Below the pieces are notes generated by a model. That model was given only the letters and a program-made list of their open reading frames with translations. It did no database searches and had not been told where the DNA came from. Below are positions 38,406 through 46,500 of a stretch of DNA of 64,000 nucleotides, in pieces (the stretch's first letter is position 1; every line of letters starts with the position of its first letter). The position numbers were made by a program, and so were the translations under genes. Source of the stretch: Parabacteroides goldsteinii (GTDB lineage: Bacteria > Bacteroidota > Bacteroidia > Bacteroidales > Tannerellaceae); the NCBI RefSeq assembly GCF_015550595.1, contig NZ_JADNBB010000015.1:1-64000 (forward strand), in the 5' to 3' direction.

Positions 38406-38816
38406 ATGAAAGCTTCAGTTTTAAGAAAAGAAATTTTGGCACTGGTTGTTTTGTTCGTTTGTAGTCTGGCAATGAGTGCTGCATCTCCAAGAAACTATCT
38501 TTATGATACAAAAGAGGAGAATGGTAAGATCGTATCGAAAGTTATCTTCTTACATGAGGAAGGGCTTTTGAACAAACAGGTGAAATATGAATTCACCTAC
38601 AATGATAACGGTAAGGTCGCTGAAAAGAAAGCGTATCGCTGGAATCAGTCAAAAGAAACTTGGGATCCTTATTATCTGATTTCTTATCAGTATAACGAGG
38701 AAAAAGGTGAAATCAATTCCGTATACGGAATGTGGAACAAAAAGAAAAAAGATTTTAGTTTGAATACACAAGAAATGGTTGTACCTGCAGCCAGTTATGA
38801 GGATATATTCTCATAA
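38406..38816 (+). CDS. DUF3836 family secreted protein
   Basis: A 136-residue exported protein. From the ATG at 38406 (MKASVLRK) the signal peptide LALVVLFVCSLAMSAAS is followed by RNYLYDTKEENGKIVSKVIF, EFTYNDNGKVAEKKAYRWNQ and YLISYQYNEEKGEI. This is the pattern of the small DUF3836 proteins common in Bacteroides and relatives, which are made of short beta-hairpin repeats. Their function is unknown. An upstream reading from 38337 overlaps the predicted promoter and is rejected. A terminator follows. Confidence 0.88.
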   Translation: MKASVLRKEILALVVLFVCSLAMSAASPRNYLYDTKEENGKIVSKVIFLHEEGLLNKQVKYEFTYNDNGKVAEKKAYRWNQSKETWDPYYLISYQYNEEKGEINSVYGMWNKKKKDFSLNTQEMVVPAASYEDIFS

Positions 38817-38851
38817 TACCTATTTTAAAACATTTCATAGACACACACACG

Positions 38852-38903
38852 AAAGTGGCGCGAATAACAAAAGACGTGAGTCCCTGTTATTAGCGCCACT
38901 TTT
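38852..38903. terminator. Bidirectional stem-loop after the DUF3836 gene
   Basis: AAAGTGGCGC and AATAACA (38852-38869) pair with TGTTATT and GCGCCACTTT (38885-38903), interrupted by one G-A mismatch, and are followed by TTTATTTT on the plus strand. Confidence 0.82.
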
Positions 38904-38910
38904 ATTTTGT

Positions 38911-38941
38911 AAAAGATTATCGGGTTATCCGATAATCTTTT
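38911..38941 (-). terminator. Stem-loop overlapping the trpB stop codon
   Basis: AAAAGATTATCGG (38911-38923) and CCGATAATCTTTT (38929-38941) form a perfect 13-bp stem with a 5-nt loop. It includes the last codons and the stop of trpB and ends in TTTT on the minus strand, a compact terminator. Confidence 0.78.
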
Positions 38942-40289
38942 CTAATTCTTCCAGATTCTTGGCTACATCTTCGTCTGTTACTTCATAATTGGTCAGGTCG
39001 CCTGCCAGATACTGGTCGTAGGCTGCCATATCGATCAGACCGTGACCGGACAAGTTGAACAGGATCGTACGTGCCTTTCCCTCTTTCTTCGCTTCTTCTG
39101 CTTCGCGGATGGCAACAGCAATAGCATGAGAAGATTCAGGAGCCGGGATGATTCCTTCTGCCTGGGCAAACATTGTTGCTGCTTTGAATGTATCCAACTG
39201 TTTTACGTCCGCAGCATTCATCAGTCCGTCTTTCATCAACTGGCTCACGATCGAACCTGCACCATGATAACGCAGACCGCCTGCATGGATATTGGCAGGA
39301 GCAAAGTTATGTCCTAATGTGAACATCGGGATCAGCGGAGTATATCCTGCCTCGTCTCCGAAGTCGTACTGGAACTGTCCGCGTGTCAGTTTCGGGCAGG
39401 ATGCCGGTTCTGCAGCAATCACACGAATATCTTTACCTTCTGTCAGTTTATGACGCAGGAACGGGAAAGTGATACCTGAGAAGTTTGAACCGCCACCGAA
39501 GCAACCGATTACAACATCCGGATATTCGCCTGCCATTTCCATCTGCTTTTCAGCTTCCAGACCAATCACAGTCTGGTGCAACATTACGTGGTTCAAAACG
39601 CTACCCAATGTATATTTACAGTTAGGCACCTGCATAGCCAACTCTACGGCTTCCGAAATAGCAGTTCCCAGACTACCCTGATAGTTAGGATGATCGGTCA
39701 GGATCTTACGTCCGGCTTTCGTGCTCATACTCGGTGAAGCGATCACCTGTGCACCGAAAGTCTGCATGATCGAACGGCGGTAAGGTTTCTGGTGATAGCT
39801 GACCTTTACCATATAAACAGCCAGTTCCAGGCCGAAAGCCTTGGCTGCATAGGAAAGGGCGGCACCCCATTGTCCGGCACCTGTTTCAGTGGTGATATTG
39901 GTAACGCCTTCCTGTTTACAATAGTAAGCCTGTGCGATAGCAGAGTTCAGTTTGTGTGAACCGATCGGGCTGACACTTTCGTTCTTAAAGTAAATATGTG
40001 CAGGAGTATCCAGCATCTTCTCCAGTCCGTAAGCACGAACCAGCGGAGTGGGACGCCATACCTTATATAATTCGCGAACCTCTTCCGGTATTTCAATCCA
40101 GGCATCGGTCGTATTCATTTCCTGATGGGAAGCAGCTTTGGAAAACAAGGGATAGAGATCCTCTTCTTTCATCGGTTGCTTTGTCTGCGGATTCAGAATA
40201 GGAAGTGGTTTGTTCTTCATATCAGCCACAATATTATACCAGGCTGTGGGTATGTCTTTCTCCTCCAATAAAAACTTTTTAGTACTCAT
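38925..40289 (-). CDS. TrpB2-type tryptophan synthase beta chain-like protein
   Basis: A 454-residue PLP enzyme. The pyridoxal lysine is Lys113 in SPIGSHKLNSA, and other marks are RPTPLVRAYGLEK, TETGAGQWGAALSYAAKAFG, YRRSIMQTFGAQVIASPS and the phosphate-binding CFGGGSNFSG. The length and sequence are those of the TrpB2 subfamily, which is longer than the classical subunit and often stands alone. There is no trpA or other trp gene next to it, so it may condense free indole with serine to salvage indole. That role is known for the subfamily but unproven here. It is monocistronic and divergent from the porin-like genes. Confidence 0.92.
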   Translation of the reverse strand: MSTKKFLLEEKDIPTAWYNIVADMKNKPLPILNPQTKQPMKEEDLYPLFSKAASHQEMNTTDAWIEIPEEVRELYKVWRPTPLVRAYGLEKMLDTPAHIYFKNESVSPIGSHKLNSAIAQAYYCKQEGVTNITTETGAGQWGAALSYAAKAFGLELAVYMVKVSYHQKPYRRSIMQTFGAQVIASPSMSTKAGRKILTDHPNYQGSLGTAISEAVELAMQVPNCKYTLGSVLNHVMLHQTVIGLEAEKQMEMAGEYPDVVIGCFGGGSNFSGITFPFLRHKLTEGKDIRVIAAEPASCPKLTRGQFQYDFGDEAGYTPLIPMFTLGHNFAPANIHAGGLRYHGAGSIVSQLMKDGLMNAADVKQLDTFKAATMFAQAEGIIPAPESSHAIAVAIREAEEAKKEGKARTILFNLSGHGLIDMAAYDQYLAGDLTNYEVTDEDVAKNLEELEKIIG

Positions 40290-40399
40290 AATTCTTTATG
40301 TAGTTTACATTATTAATCAATTTGGCCTTTAAGGCTTACAACTTGGAAGCAAAGTAACAAATAATATTTCGTTCTTCAAATTGAATAAACAAAAATATA

Positions 40400-40407
40400 T
40401 ACCTTTG
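40400..40407 (+). promoter_or_regulatory. -7 promoter element for the porin-like operon
   Basis: TACCTTTG matches TAnnTTTG and lies 38 bp before the ATG at 40446. Confidence 0.55.
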
Positions 40408-40445
40408 TGCCTTCAAATTAGACAAATAGATAACAAACGACAACA

Positions 40446-41669
40446 ATGAAAAAGCTGGCTCTGCTACTGGTAAGTGTACTGACTTTGTTTTCCGCAACTG
40501 CCCAGAAGAAAAACTTCACTTACAAGTTTTATGGATTTGTGCGTGGTGACTTATTTTACAACACGCGTGCGAATATGGCTCCGGTAGACGGAAACTTCTA
40601 CCTTTTCCCGCTGGATAAGAATCCGGACGCGGATGGAGAAGATCTGAATGGAACGCCCAATGGCAGTTTCTATACGTTTACATCGCGCTTGGGTATTAGT
40701 GTGACCGGCCCGAATGTCGGTACTGCCCGAACTTCCGCTTGCCTGGAAACCGACTTCGGCGGCTTTTCCGGAAGTACGACCATGTTGCGTATCCGTCAGG
40801 CCTGGGTGGCTCTGGACTGGGAAAAGAGTAATGTCTTGATCGGGCAAACCTGGCATCCGCTGTTCGGCTCTGTTTTTCCGGATATACTGAACCTGTCTAC
40901 GGGGGCGCCTTTTCAGCCGTTCAACCGCAGTCCGCAAATCCGCTATCAGTATAAAGCCGGACAGGTAAAGCTTACTGCTTCTGCTCTTTGGCAGTTGCAG
41001 TATTTGTCGAGTGGTCCGAAGGGAATGAGTGAAGATTATATAAAGAATAGTTGTGTCCCGGAGTTTTATGTCGGAGCCGATTATGCATCCGATAATGGGT
41101 GGCTGGCCGGTGCCGGTGTCCATCTGATTTCACTGAAGCCTCGTACCTCTTCTGAGGTAGATAAGAAAGTTTATAAGGTAAATGAACGGATGACGACATA
41201 TTCGTATGAAGCTCACTTGAAATATACCGGGCGTAATTATACCTTTGCAGCCAAAAGCCTAATGGCTTCGTGTCTGGATCAGACGGCGCTGATCGGTGGT
41301 TATGGTATCAGTTCGGTCGATCCCCGGACGGGGGAACAGGAGTATACTCCGTTCCGGCATTCGACAACCTGGGCTAATTTTACATATGGAACGAAATGGA
41401 AGTCGGGTATCTTTATGGGATATACCAAAAATCTGGGAACGGATGATGCGTTGGTATCGAATACAGTTTATGGTATGGGATTGAATATCGACCAGCTTTT
41501 TACAGTGAATTTGAATTTATCATATAACCTCCCTCATTGGCAGATCGGACTTGAGTACTCGCCGGCAACGGCTTGGTACGGCACGATCGACCAAAAGAAC
41601 GGGAAAGTGGGAGACACCCACGCCGTAACCAACCATCGGATACTGGGATTGGTTATGTATTATTTCTAA
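40446..41669 (+). CDS. DcaP-like outer membrane porin-type protein, copy 1
   Basis: A 407-residue outer membrane protein. The signal peptide LALLLVSVLTLFSATAQ precedes a beta-barrel with alternating strands (YKFYGFVRGDLFYNTRAN, SRLGISVTGPNVGTARTSA, IRQAWVALDWEKSNVLIGQT) and ends in ILGLVMYYF with terminal Phe. The WHPLFGSVFPDILNLSTGAPFQ segment is nearly identical in the next gene. It resembles DcaP-type trimeric porins of Bacteroidetes; what passes through it is not known. It is the first of four genes in a row on this strand. Confidence 0.82.
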   Translation: MKKLALLLVSVLTLFSATAQKKNFTYKFYGFVRGDLFYNTRANMAPVDGNFYLFPLDKNPDADGEDLNGTPNGSFYTFTSRLGISVTGPNVGTARTSACLETDFGGFSGSTTMLRIRQAWVALDWEKSNVLIGQTWHPLFGSVFPDILNLSTGAPFQPFNRSPQIRYQYKAGQVKLTASALWQLQYLSSGPKGMSEDYIKNSCVPEFYVGADYASDNGWLAGAGVHLISLKPRTSSEVDKKVYKVNERMTTYSYEAHLKYTGRNYTFAAKSLMASCLDQTALIGGYGISSVDPRTGEQEYTPFRHSTTWANFTYGTKWKSGIFMGYTKNLGTDDALVSNTVYGMGLNIDQLFTVNLNLSYNLPHWQIGLEYSPATAWYGTIDQKNGKVGDTHAVTNHRILGLVMYYF

Positions 41670-41684
41670 ATTAAACGCTTTTAA

Positions 41685-42908
41685 ATGAGAACGAGACTGA
41701 GCATGCTTTTAATAGCCGGATTGTTAGTTGTAGCTTCCGGTTATGCACAGAAGAAGAACTTTTCGTATAAGTTTTACGGACAGGTACGTGGTGATTTGTT
41801 TTATAACTCCCGGGCAAACTCCGAGATCGTGGACGGTTTGTTCCATCTTTATCCGTTGGACAAGAAACCGGATGCCGATGGTAACGACCTGAATGCAACA
41901 GCAAACGGTAGTTTTTACCTGCTTTATTCCCGTCTGGGAATCGATGTGGGCGGTCCGAATGTCGGTAAAGCAAAGACAACAGCCAAGCTGGAAGTCGATT
42001 TCCGTGGTTCGGGGAGTAACTTTGCTATGATACGTATACGGCATGCTTATGTGAATCTCGACTGGGGAAAGTCGGCGGTACTGATTGGCCAGACCTGGCA
42101 TCCGTTGTTCGGAGACATCTTTCCGCAGATGCTGAATCTTTCTACGGGAGCTCCTTTTCAGGCCTTTAGCCGTAACCCGATGCTTCGTTACCGTTATACG
42201 GACAATGGATGGAGCCTGACCGGAGCGGCTATCTGGCAGTTGCAGTATCTTTCAACCGGACCAAATGGTAAAAGCGAAGAATATATAAAGAATAGCTGTG
42301 TACCTGAATTTTACGGTGGTATCGATTATAAACGGAAGAACTGGACGGCAGGTGTTGGTGTGGATGTTCTTTCACTGGTGCCACGCGTGAAATCTGTTGT
42401 AGGCGATAATACTTATAAGGTCAACGAACGTATTACCTCTTTGTCTCTCGAAGCGCATGCCCGCTATACCGACGAAAATTGGAAGATCTCCGCTAAGACA
42501 ATTATGGGAGAGAATCTGGCACACCTGTGTATGCTGGGAGGTTATGGCGTGAGCAACATCGATCCGCGTACAGGTAAACAGGAGTATACGGCTTACCGTC
42601 ATTCGATGACCTGGTTAAATGTGGTTTATGGAAAGAAATGGCAACCGGGTTTGTTTGTCGGTTATTTGAAAAACCTGGGGGCAGGTAAGGATATTGTTGG
42701 TGATACCTATGGTGTCGGTCTGGATGTAGATCAGGTTTTTACAACCAATTTGCAGTTGTCTTATGTATTGCCCCACTGGAAACTAGGATTTGAATACAGC
42801 CCTTCTCTTGCCTGGTATGGCGAAGAAAAACTGCCGGACGGACGTATCCGTGATACGCATTCAGTAACGAATCACCGTATATTAGGTGTATTAATCTATT
42901 CATTCTAA
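41685..42908 (+). CDS. DcaP-like outer membrane porin-type protein, copy 2
   Basis: A 407-residue tandem paralogue of the preceding gene, the same length and starting 15 bp after it. Shared blocks are YKFYGQVRGDLFYNSRANSE, PLDKKPDADGNDLNATANGS, DVGGPNVGKAKTTAKLEVDF, IGQTWHPLFGDIFPQMLNLS and the end THSVTNHRILGVLIYSF with terminal Phe. The DNA of the copies differs clearly, so the duplication is not recent. Its stop overlaps the ATG of the next gene by one base, so they are translationally coupled. Confidence 0.82.
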   Translation: MRTRLSMLLIAGLLVVASGYAQKKNFSYKFYGQVRGDLFYNSRANSEIVDGLFHLYPLDKKPDADGNDLNATANGSFYLLYSRLGIDVGGPNVGKAKTTAKLEVDFRGSGSNFAMIRIRHAYVNLDWGKSAVLIGQTWHPLFGDIFPQMLNLSTGAPFQAFSRNPMLRYRYTDNGWSLTGAAIWQLQYLSTGPNGKSEEYIKNSCVPEFYGGIDYKRKNWTAGVGVDVLSLVPRVKSVVGDNTYKVNERITSLSLEAHARYTDENWKISAKTIMGENLAHLCMLGGYGVSNIDPRTGKQEYTAYRHSMTWLNVVYGKKWQPGLFVGYLKNLGAGKDIVGDTYGVGLDVDQVFTTNLQLSYVLPHWKLGFEYSPSLAWYGEEKLPDGRIRDTHSVTNHRILGVLIYSF

Positions 42909-43792
42909 TGAAAACACTGATAATTGGAGCTAACGGTTTTACCGGGAGACGGATATTGCAAAACCTGTCTTTACAAGGTAAATATGAATTGGTCGGTTGT
43001 TCCCTGCACGAAGATATAGCCCCGGCAAACAGTCACCGGTTCGTTCAGGCAGATATCAACGATCATGCTGCTATCGCACAACTGATGGGCGAGATCCGTC
43101 CGGAGGTAGTGATAAACGGTTCTGCTCTTTCCGTGCCCGATTATTGCGAGCTGCATCATGAAGAAGCGTATGCGGCGAATGTGTCTGCTGTCGAGAATAT
43201 AGCCCGTTGCTGCGAGAGCCTGGGAAGCCGTTTTATCCATCTGTCGACCGACTTTGTATTTGATGGAGATAAAGGATCGCTGTATACCGAAGAGGATACT
43301 CCTGCCCCGGTGAATTACTATGGTATCTCTAAATATCAGGGTGAACAAGCCGTAGCGGCCAATTGCAGCAGTTATGCCAATGTCCGCGTGGTTGTCGTTT
43401 ACGGTAAAGCTTTTCCCGGGCAGCACGGTAACATTCTGCAATTGGTAAAGAACCGTCTGCAGGCAGGACAGGAGATACGGGTCGTTTCCGATCAGTTCCG
43501 TACGCCGACCTGGGTAAATGATATTGCCGACGGAGTCGAAAAACTGATGCACGTTTCTCAAAGCGGCACGTATCATATTTGTGGAGGCGAATGTCTTTCC
43601 ATCGCGGAAATAGCGTATCGTGTAGCCGATTATTTCGGGTTGGACCGTTCATTGATCCTTCCTGTGACTACGGAAGAAATGAATGAGGCTACACCGCGCC
43701 CCCGATTCAGTGGACTGAGTATCGGGAAAGCCAGACGCGAGTTAGGATATACCCCTCATTCCCTGGAGGAAGGAATGGAGGAAATGAGATAG
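42908..43792 (+). CDS. RmlD-like NAD(P)-dependent sugar-nucleotide reductase/epimerase (extended SDR)
   Basis: A 294-residue extended short-chain dehydrogenase. The Rossmann start is IIGANGFTGRRIL, the RmlD-type CELHHEEAYAANVSAVENIA and STDFVFDGDKGSLYTEED blocks follow, and the active site is Tyr-x3-Lys in NYYGISKYQGEQAV. The closest family is dTDP-4-dehydrorhamnose reductase-like, but no other rhamnose gene is nearby, so the substrate is unknown. The ATG overlaps the stop of the porin gene. AICAR formyltransferase follows after 22 bp. Confidence 0.85.
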   Translation: MKTLIIGANGFTGRRILQNLSLQGKYELVGCSLHEDIAPANSHRFVQADINDHAAIAQLMGEIRPEVVINGSALSVPDYCELHHEEAYAANVSAVENIARCCESLGSRFIHLSTDFVFDGDKGSLYTEEDTPAPVNYYGISKYQGEQAVAANCSSYANVRVVVVYGKAFPGQHGNILQLVKNRLQAGQEIRVVSDQFRTPTWVNDIADGVEKLMHVSQSGTYHICGGECLSIAEIAYRVADYFGLDRSLILPVTTEEMNEATPRPRFSGLSIGKARRELGYTPHSLEEGMEEMR

Positions 43793-43814
43793 TTTATCAT
43801 ATATAATAAGTAAT

Positions 43815-45002
43815 ATGAATACAGAAAATAAAAACTCTCTGGAACTTAAGTACGGCTGCAACCCCAATCAGAAGCCGTCGCGCATTTTTATGCAGCAAGG
43901 GGAATTGCCTATCGAGGTATTGAACGGACGCCCCGGATATATCAATTTCATGGATGCTTTCAATAGCTGGCAATTGGTGAAAGAGCTGAAAGAGGCTACC
44001 GGTCTTCCCGCTGCCGCATCTTTCAAGCATGTAAGTCCGGCCGGTGCCGCAGTAGGTATCGAAATGAGCGACACCTTGAAAAAGATCTATTTTGTAGATG
44101 ATCTGCCGCTAACTCCCCTTGCCACTGCTTATGCACGTGCCCGTGGTGCCGACCGTATGTCTTCTTACGGTGACTTTATCGCTTTGAGCGATACCTGTGA
44201 CGAAGCAACGGCCCGCCTTATCAACCGCGAAGTATCCGATGGTGTCATTGCTCCCGATTATACGCCGGAAGCATTGGAGATACTGAAGAACAAACGAAAA
44301 GGAACCTATAATGTGATTAAGATCGATCCGGCTTACAAACCGGCTCCGATCGAACATAAGGATGTATTCGGTATCACTTTCGAACAGGGACGTAACGAGA
44401 TCAAACTGGATGAAAGCCTGTTGACCAATATCCCGACAAAGAGCCAGCACTTCACCGCAGAGGCCAAACGCGACCTGATCATCGCCCTTATTACATTGAA
44501 ATATACACAGAGTAACTCTGTTTGTTATACAAAAGACGGACAGGCTATCGGCATCGGTGCCGGTCAGCAAAGCCGTATCCATTGTACCCGTTTGGCTGGT
44601 AACAAAGCGGATATCTGGTTTCTCCGTCAGCATCCGAAAGTAATGAATCTGCCCTGGATCGAAAAAATACGCCGTGCCGATCGTGATAATACGATAGATG
44701 TATATATCAGCGATGACCATGAAGATGTATTGGCCGAAGGTGTATGGCAGCAATTCTTCACTGAAAAACCGGAAGTCCTGACCCGCGAAGAGAAGCGTGC
44801 CTGGCTGGATACCATGAATGGTGTGGCTTTGGGCTCGGATGCATTCTTCCCGTTCGGCGACAATATCGAACGTGCACATAAGAGTGGTGTGGAATACATC
44901 GCACAGGCAGGCGGCTCAGTCCGTGACGATCATGTGATCGATACTTGCGACAAATATGGTATAACAATGGCGTTTACAGGCGTACGGTTGTTCCACCATT
45001 GA
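43815..45002 (+). CDS. Stand-alone AICAR formyltransferase (PurH C-terminal domain family)
   Basis: A 395-residue cytoplasmic enzyme that formylates AICAR with 10-formyl-THF, the penultimate step of purine synthesis. The transformylase core is clear: KYGCNPNQKPSRIF, ASFKHVSPAGAAVGI with the catalytic Lys-His, LKYTQSNSVCYTKDGQAIGI, GAGQQSRIHCTRLAG and the end GSVRDDHVIDTCDKYGITMAF. Bifunctional PurH is about 510 residues and starts with an IMP cyclohydrolase (MGS-like) domain, which is absent. A full-length purH or another cyclohydrolase must exist elsewhere. It is the last gene of the porin-SDR unit. Confidence 0.9.
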   Translation: MNTENKNSLELKYGCNPNQKPSRIFMQQGELPIEVLNGRPGYINFMDAFNSWQLVKELKEATGLPAAASFKHVSPAGAAVGIEMSDTLKKIYFVDDLPLTPLATAYARARGADRMSSYGDFIALSDTCDEATARLINREVSDGVIAPDYTPEALEILKNKRKGTYNVIKIDPAYKPAPIEHKDVFGITFEQGRNEIKLDESLLTNIPTKSQHFTAEAKRDLIIALITLKYTQSNSVCYTKDGQAIGIGAGQQSRIHCTRLAGNKADIWFLRQHPKVMNLPWIEKIRRADRDNTIDVYISDDHEDVLAEGVWQQFFTEKPEVLTREEKRAWLDTMNGVALGSDAFFPFGDNIERAHKSGVEYIAQAGGSVRDDHVIDTCDKYGITMAFTGVRLFHH

Positions 45003-45301
45003 TTTGGTTATATATTGCTAATCAGTTTGTGAGGGCGTACAAATATTTATCGTCCTCGCAACTGTTTATTCAAGCTGCCACCTCCCGTTTACGTGTCGTA
45101 TCTTCTTTCAGGCTATTAGAAATATTCGGTAAAAGAACGGACTACTTCCGACCGGTTCTTGAAATACCATGCCGGGTCAACCTTTCCCATACAGCTGTAT
45201 CTTTTATACAAGACAAATATAGTGCAATTTTATCGATTATAGAAGATAGAAAAGCCTCTGTTTTATCGATTATACAAGATACGGAGTTTATATTAAATAA
45301 A
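45003..45301. repeat. Gene-free region with a 33-bp imperfect tandem repeat
   Basis: Units start at about 45195, 45228 and 45261. The cores TTTTATCGATTATAGAAGAT and TTTTATCGATTATACAAGAT differ at one base; the first unit agrees at about 15 of 21. Read on either strand they give an 11-residue periodic peptide (SIIEDRKASVL, SIIQDTEFIL), but the frames have no start signal or family match. The left part (45003-45194) shows nothing recognisable. Confidence 0.6.
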
Positions 45302-45332
45302 AAAGGGACCGTCTCTAACAGACCGTCCCTTT
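45302..45332. terminator. Stem-loop between AICAR formyltransferase and asd
   Basis: AAAGGGAC (45302-45309) and GTCCCTTT (45325-45332) pair, with an inner GTCT/AGAC extension after one C-C mismatch. An A-run precedes it, so it works best for the minus-strand asd transcript. Confidence 0.75.
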
Positions 45333-45358
45333 CCATATATAGAAAGATTGTAAAGTTA

Positions 45359-46369
45359 TTATCCTATATTCTTCACCTTGATCAGGTATTCAGCGATCTG
45401 AACAGCGTTTAGGGCGGCACCTTTCTTGATCTGGTCGCTGACAGTCCAGAATGTCAGGCCGTTCGGGTTGCTGATATCCTTGCGGATACGACCCACGTAA
45501 ACAGGTTCTTTATCGGCAACGAACAGAGGCATCGGATAGTCTTTCTTTGCCGGTTCGTCCTGCAGAATGATACCTTCGCCTTCAGCAAAAGCTTTGCGGG
45601 CTTCTTCTACACTGATCGGACGTTCTGTTTCGATCCAGGTTGCTTCGCTATGAGCACGCATAACCGGGACACGAACGCAAGTTGCGCTCACTTCGATATC
45701 GGAGTGCATGATCTTACGTGTCTCGTTATACATCTTCATTTCTTCTTTTGTATAGCCGTTTTCAGTGAACACATCTACGTGAGGGATCACGTTGTATGCC
45801 AGTTGATAAGCGAATTTTTCTACTGTCGGTTCTTCGCCCTTCAGAAGCTGTTCGTACTGTTTGATCAGTTCGGCCATAGCTGTTGCACCTGCACCGCTGG
45901 CAGCCTGGTAAGTAGATACATGTACGCGCTTAATGTGCGATACTTTTTCGATTGCCTTCAATGCAACGACCATCTGGATGGTAGTACAGTTCGGATTGGC
46001 AATGATACCGCGAGGACGATTCAGTGCATCTTCCGGGTTCACTTCAGGAACTACCAAAGGTACATCGTTGTCCATGCGGAATGCGCTGGAGTTGTCGATC
46101 ATTACAGTGCCATGTTTTGTAATGGTTTCTGCAAATTCGATAGATGTACCGCCACCGGCCGAAACAAAAGCAACATCGATTCCCTTAAAGTCGTCGTTAT
46201 GCTTAAGCTCCTTAACGGTGTACTGTTTACCACGGAAGTCATAAACACGTCCGGCACTACGCGATGAGCCAAAAAGCACAAGCTCATCCATCGGGAAGTT
46301 TCTTTCGTCGAGTACGCGCAGGAATTCTTGCCCTACAGCTCCACTCACACCAACAATTGCTACTTTCAT
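45359..46369 (-). CDS. asd: Aspartate-semialdehyde dehydrogenase
   Basis: Asd reduces aspartyl phosphate to aspartate semialdehyde, the branch point to diaminopimelate (peptidoglycan), lysine, threonine and methionine. The NADP-binding start is [18 protein letters not shown]. The catalytic Cys128 lies in [12 protein letters not shown], and the active-site His and Arg regions are in [11 protein letters not shown]. The GTG at 46378 would add three residues; the ATG at 46369 (MKVAIVG) is preferred, giving 336 residues. It is monocistronic with a -7 box and a palindrome upstream. Confidence 0.96.
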   Translation of the reverse strand: MKVAIVGVSGAVGQEFLRVLDERNFPMDELVLFGSSRSAGRVYDFRGKQYTVKELKHNDDFKGIDVAFVSAGGGTSIEFAETITKHGTVMIDNSSAFRMDNDVPLVVPEVNPEDALNRPRGIIANPNCTTIQMVVALKAIEKVSHIKRVHVSTYQAASGAGATAMAELIKQYEQLLKGEEPTVEKFAYQLAYNVIPHVDVFTENGYTKEEMKMYNETRKIMHSDIEVSATCVRVPVMRAHSEATWIETERPISVEEARKAFAEGEGIILQDEPAKKDYPMPLFVADKEPVYVGRIRKDISNPNGLTFWTVSDQIKKGAALNAVQIAEYLIKVKNIG

Positions 46370-46440
46370 TTTGAGCACTAATTAAATTGTTTTGTAAAAA
46401 ATAATGTTATAACTTTACCGCATCCAAAATCGAACGCGCG

Positions 46441-46472
46441 TAATAGTTGTAAACTATTAGGGTGCAAAGATA
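46441..46472 (-). promoter_or_regulatory. asd promoter with adjacent palindrome
   Basis: The -7 box TATCTTTG (minus strand, 46465-46472) matches TAnnTTTG. Just downstream, at 46441-46459, TAATAGTT-GTA-AACTATTA is a perfect palindrome with 8-bp arms, placed at or right after the transcript start. It could be an operator or a 5' UTR hairpin. Confidence 0.6.
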
Positions 46473-46500
46473 GATATTTTTAAAACAAAACTATATAACT

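Noticed and set aside
40446-42908. Tandem porin genes as an assembly duplication
   Set aside because: The copies have equal length but differ throughout in protein and DNA sequence, so they are true paralogues.
44109-44879. 256-codon minus-strand frame inside the AICAR formyltransferase gene
   Set aside because: Antisense shadow of a conserved enzyme; no start signal and no recognisable domain.
45195-45293. CRISPR array from the 33-bp repeat
   Set aside because: Whole units repeat without distinct spacers, and there are only three imperfect units.
44945-45412. 155-codon plus-strand frame across the repeat region after the AICAR formyltransferase gene
   Set aside because: It begins inside that gene in another frame and ends inside asd on the opposite strand; only the 33-bp repeat makes it look structured.
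45650-46267. 205-codon plus-strand frame over asd
   Set aside because: Antisense to asd; Cys- and His-rich composition typical of shadow frames.
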